Assembly: GCF_004115265.2 (NCBI RefSeq)
Contig: NC_046304.1
Location: 16,918,292 to 16,982,291 of the forward strand
From: Rhinolophus ferrumequinum
Lineage: Eukaryota; Chordata; Mammalia; Chiroptera; Rhinolophidae
Length of the DNA: 64,000 nucleotides
Reading direction: 5' to 3'
Positions 63,321 through 64,000 of the stretch are shown here, piece after piece (the first letter of the stretch is position 1; each line of letters starts with the position of its first letter). The notes beneath the pieces were generated by a model. It was not told the DNA's origin, did no database searches, and saw only the letters and a program-made list of their open reading frames with translations. The translations under genes were made by a program, and so were the position numbers.

Positions 63321-64000
63321 GAATTGTTTAAAGACGCTGACACCTGGTTGAGATAGGCTAAAACCCTGCAAATCCCTAGGTGAAGCCCTCCGTCCCAAAT
63401 CCTTAGAACACAGGCGTTCTTTTCCTTTTTGTGGTCAGTTCCGCCAAAGAAGGAGCCAAACTACCTGGGTCTAGCAGAGTGGATCCAAGGCCTACTCTTT
63501 CTTCATCGCCGTGTCCTCTGCCCTCATTCCCACCCTAGGGCACAGCTCTTTTACTGCAGGTTCTTAGGGAAAAGCTAGGCTTCTGGTAATTTCTTGTCCC
63601 TTTTTAAGTTCTGCTCTGAAAAGAAAAGAGAATGACAGGGGTCACCCAAGATAGGTATAGGCACATCAGCAGCGCCCCCACAGCCCCAGGCCCAGTGCTG
63701 GGCTGGGTCAGAGGTCTGGCTGGCGAGGAGGTGCTGCTCCCAGAAACAGGGCCGAGTGCATCTTCCTGGGAAGATGTCCAAGGGGAAAGAATTTATTAAC
63801 AAAATTCCAAGCTAGCAGGGGCTGTTTGTATGAGAAGACAGAAACTTAGAGAAGGTCAAGATCAAGGAAGAAAGAGAGATAAGGAAGGAATGAGAAGCTC
63901 TTCTCACATAGTAGGAGCTCAATCAAAGGCAGCAATTACGCTATGAACTATTACCGTAGCTCCTCTTTTTCTCACCAGAAAAGAACACCAGTTTCCTTTG

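Larger units (their letters stand above)
58659..64000. other. Downstream intergenic region towards NXN
   Basis: No coding exon recognised; in human NXN (minus strand) is the next gene, but its conserved C-terminal coding sequence is not here. A chance-looking 202-codon plus frame lies at 58,825-59,433. An A-rich low-complexity run lies at 61,899-61,940. The rest is unique, moderately GC sequence, in which I name no repeats. Confidence 0.45.

Noticed and set aside
59000-64000. Expected 3' coding exon of NXN
   Set aside because: No minus-strand frame resembles the conserved NXN C-terminus; the gene probably lies beyond the right edge, though part of its 3' UTR could be here.

Overview
The window is mammalian nuclear DNA, and the repeats point to a bat, probably a rhinolophoid (horseshoe or leaf-nosed type). 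Three observations support this: spliced vertebrate genes in CpG islands, abundant MIR, L2 and L1 remnants, and several copies of a tRNA-derived SINE whose head (ggccggatggctcagttgg) and tail (cctggagaaacacactgttc) I recall from rhinolophoid bats. The species assignment is inference from repeats alone. The gene order matches human 17p13.3: TLCD3A (FAM57A), GEMIN4, DBIL5, GLOD4, MRM3. The neighbours VPS53 and NXN are not visible as coding sequence.

Layout. 1-13.1 kb is intergenic and repeat-rich: a 3' L1 remnant, an old antisense L1 carrying an MLT1-type LTR, MIR, L2 and one bat SINE. 13.2-14.2 kb is the CpG-island promoter of TLCD3A, whose five coding exons run to 19,876 (+). GEMIN4 (-) has a 10-base first coding exon at 28,902-28,911 and one very long exon ending at 22,762. 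Just beyond its 3' end lies a 251-bp broken copy of its own N-terminal coding region. DBIL5 (+, one exon, 29,868-30,131) has an uninterrupted frame here, although the human gene is a pseudogene. GLOD4 (-) has nine coding exons from 51,410 to 33,981. MRM3 (+) starts 124 bp away from GLOD4 in a shared promoter with a perfect CRE, and has four exons ending at 57,069. From 57.1 to 64 kb I see no coding exon; one young-looking SINE sits there.

The genes do not form one pathway. GEMIN4 belongs to the SMN/snRNP assembly machinery, MRM3 methylates mitochondrial 16S rRNA, GLOD4 is a glyoxalase-fold protein of poorly known activity, TLCD3A is a TLC-domain membrane protein, and DBIL5 is a testis-type acyl-CoA-binding protein. 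GLOD4 and MRM3 are probably co-regulated from their shared promoter.

The most interesting signals are: the partial GEMIN4 duplication; the intact DBIL5 frame; two MADE1-like (Hsmar1-type) palindromic MITEs with flanking TA, one in a GLOD4 intron and one in an MRM3 intron, both in the same orientation relative to their host transcript; a two-headed bat SINE subfamily; a 28-bp exact inverted repeat inside an L1 remnant that looks like a template-switch scar; and a 24-bp perfect palindrome in GLOD4 intron 1. I did not find a new multi-gene system. All repeat family names come from memory of consensus sequences and all boundaries were read by eye.
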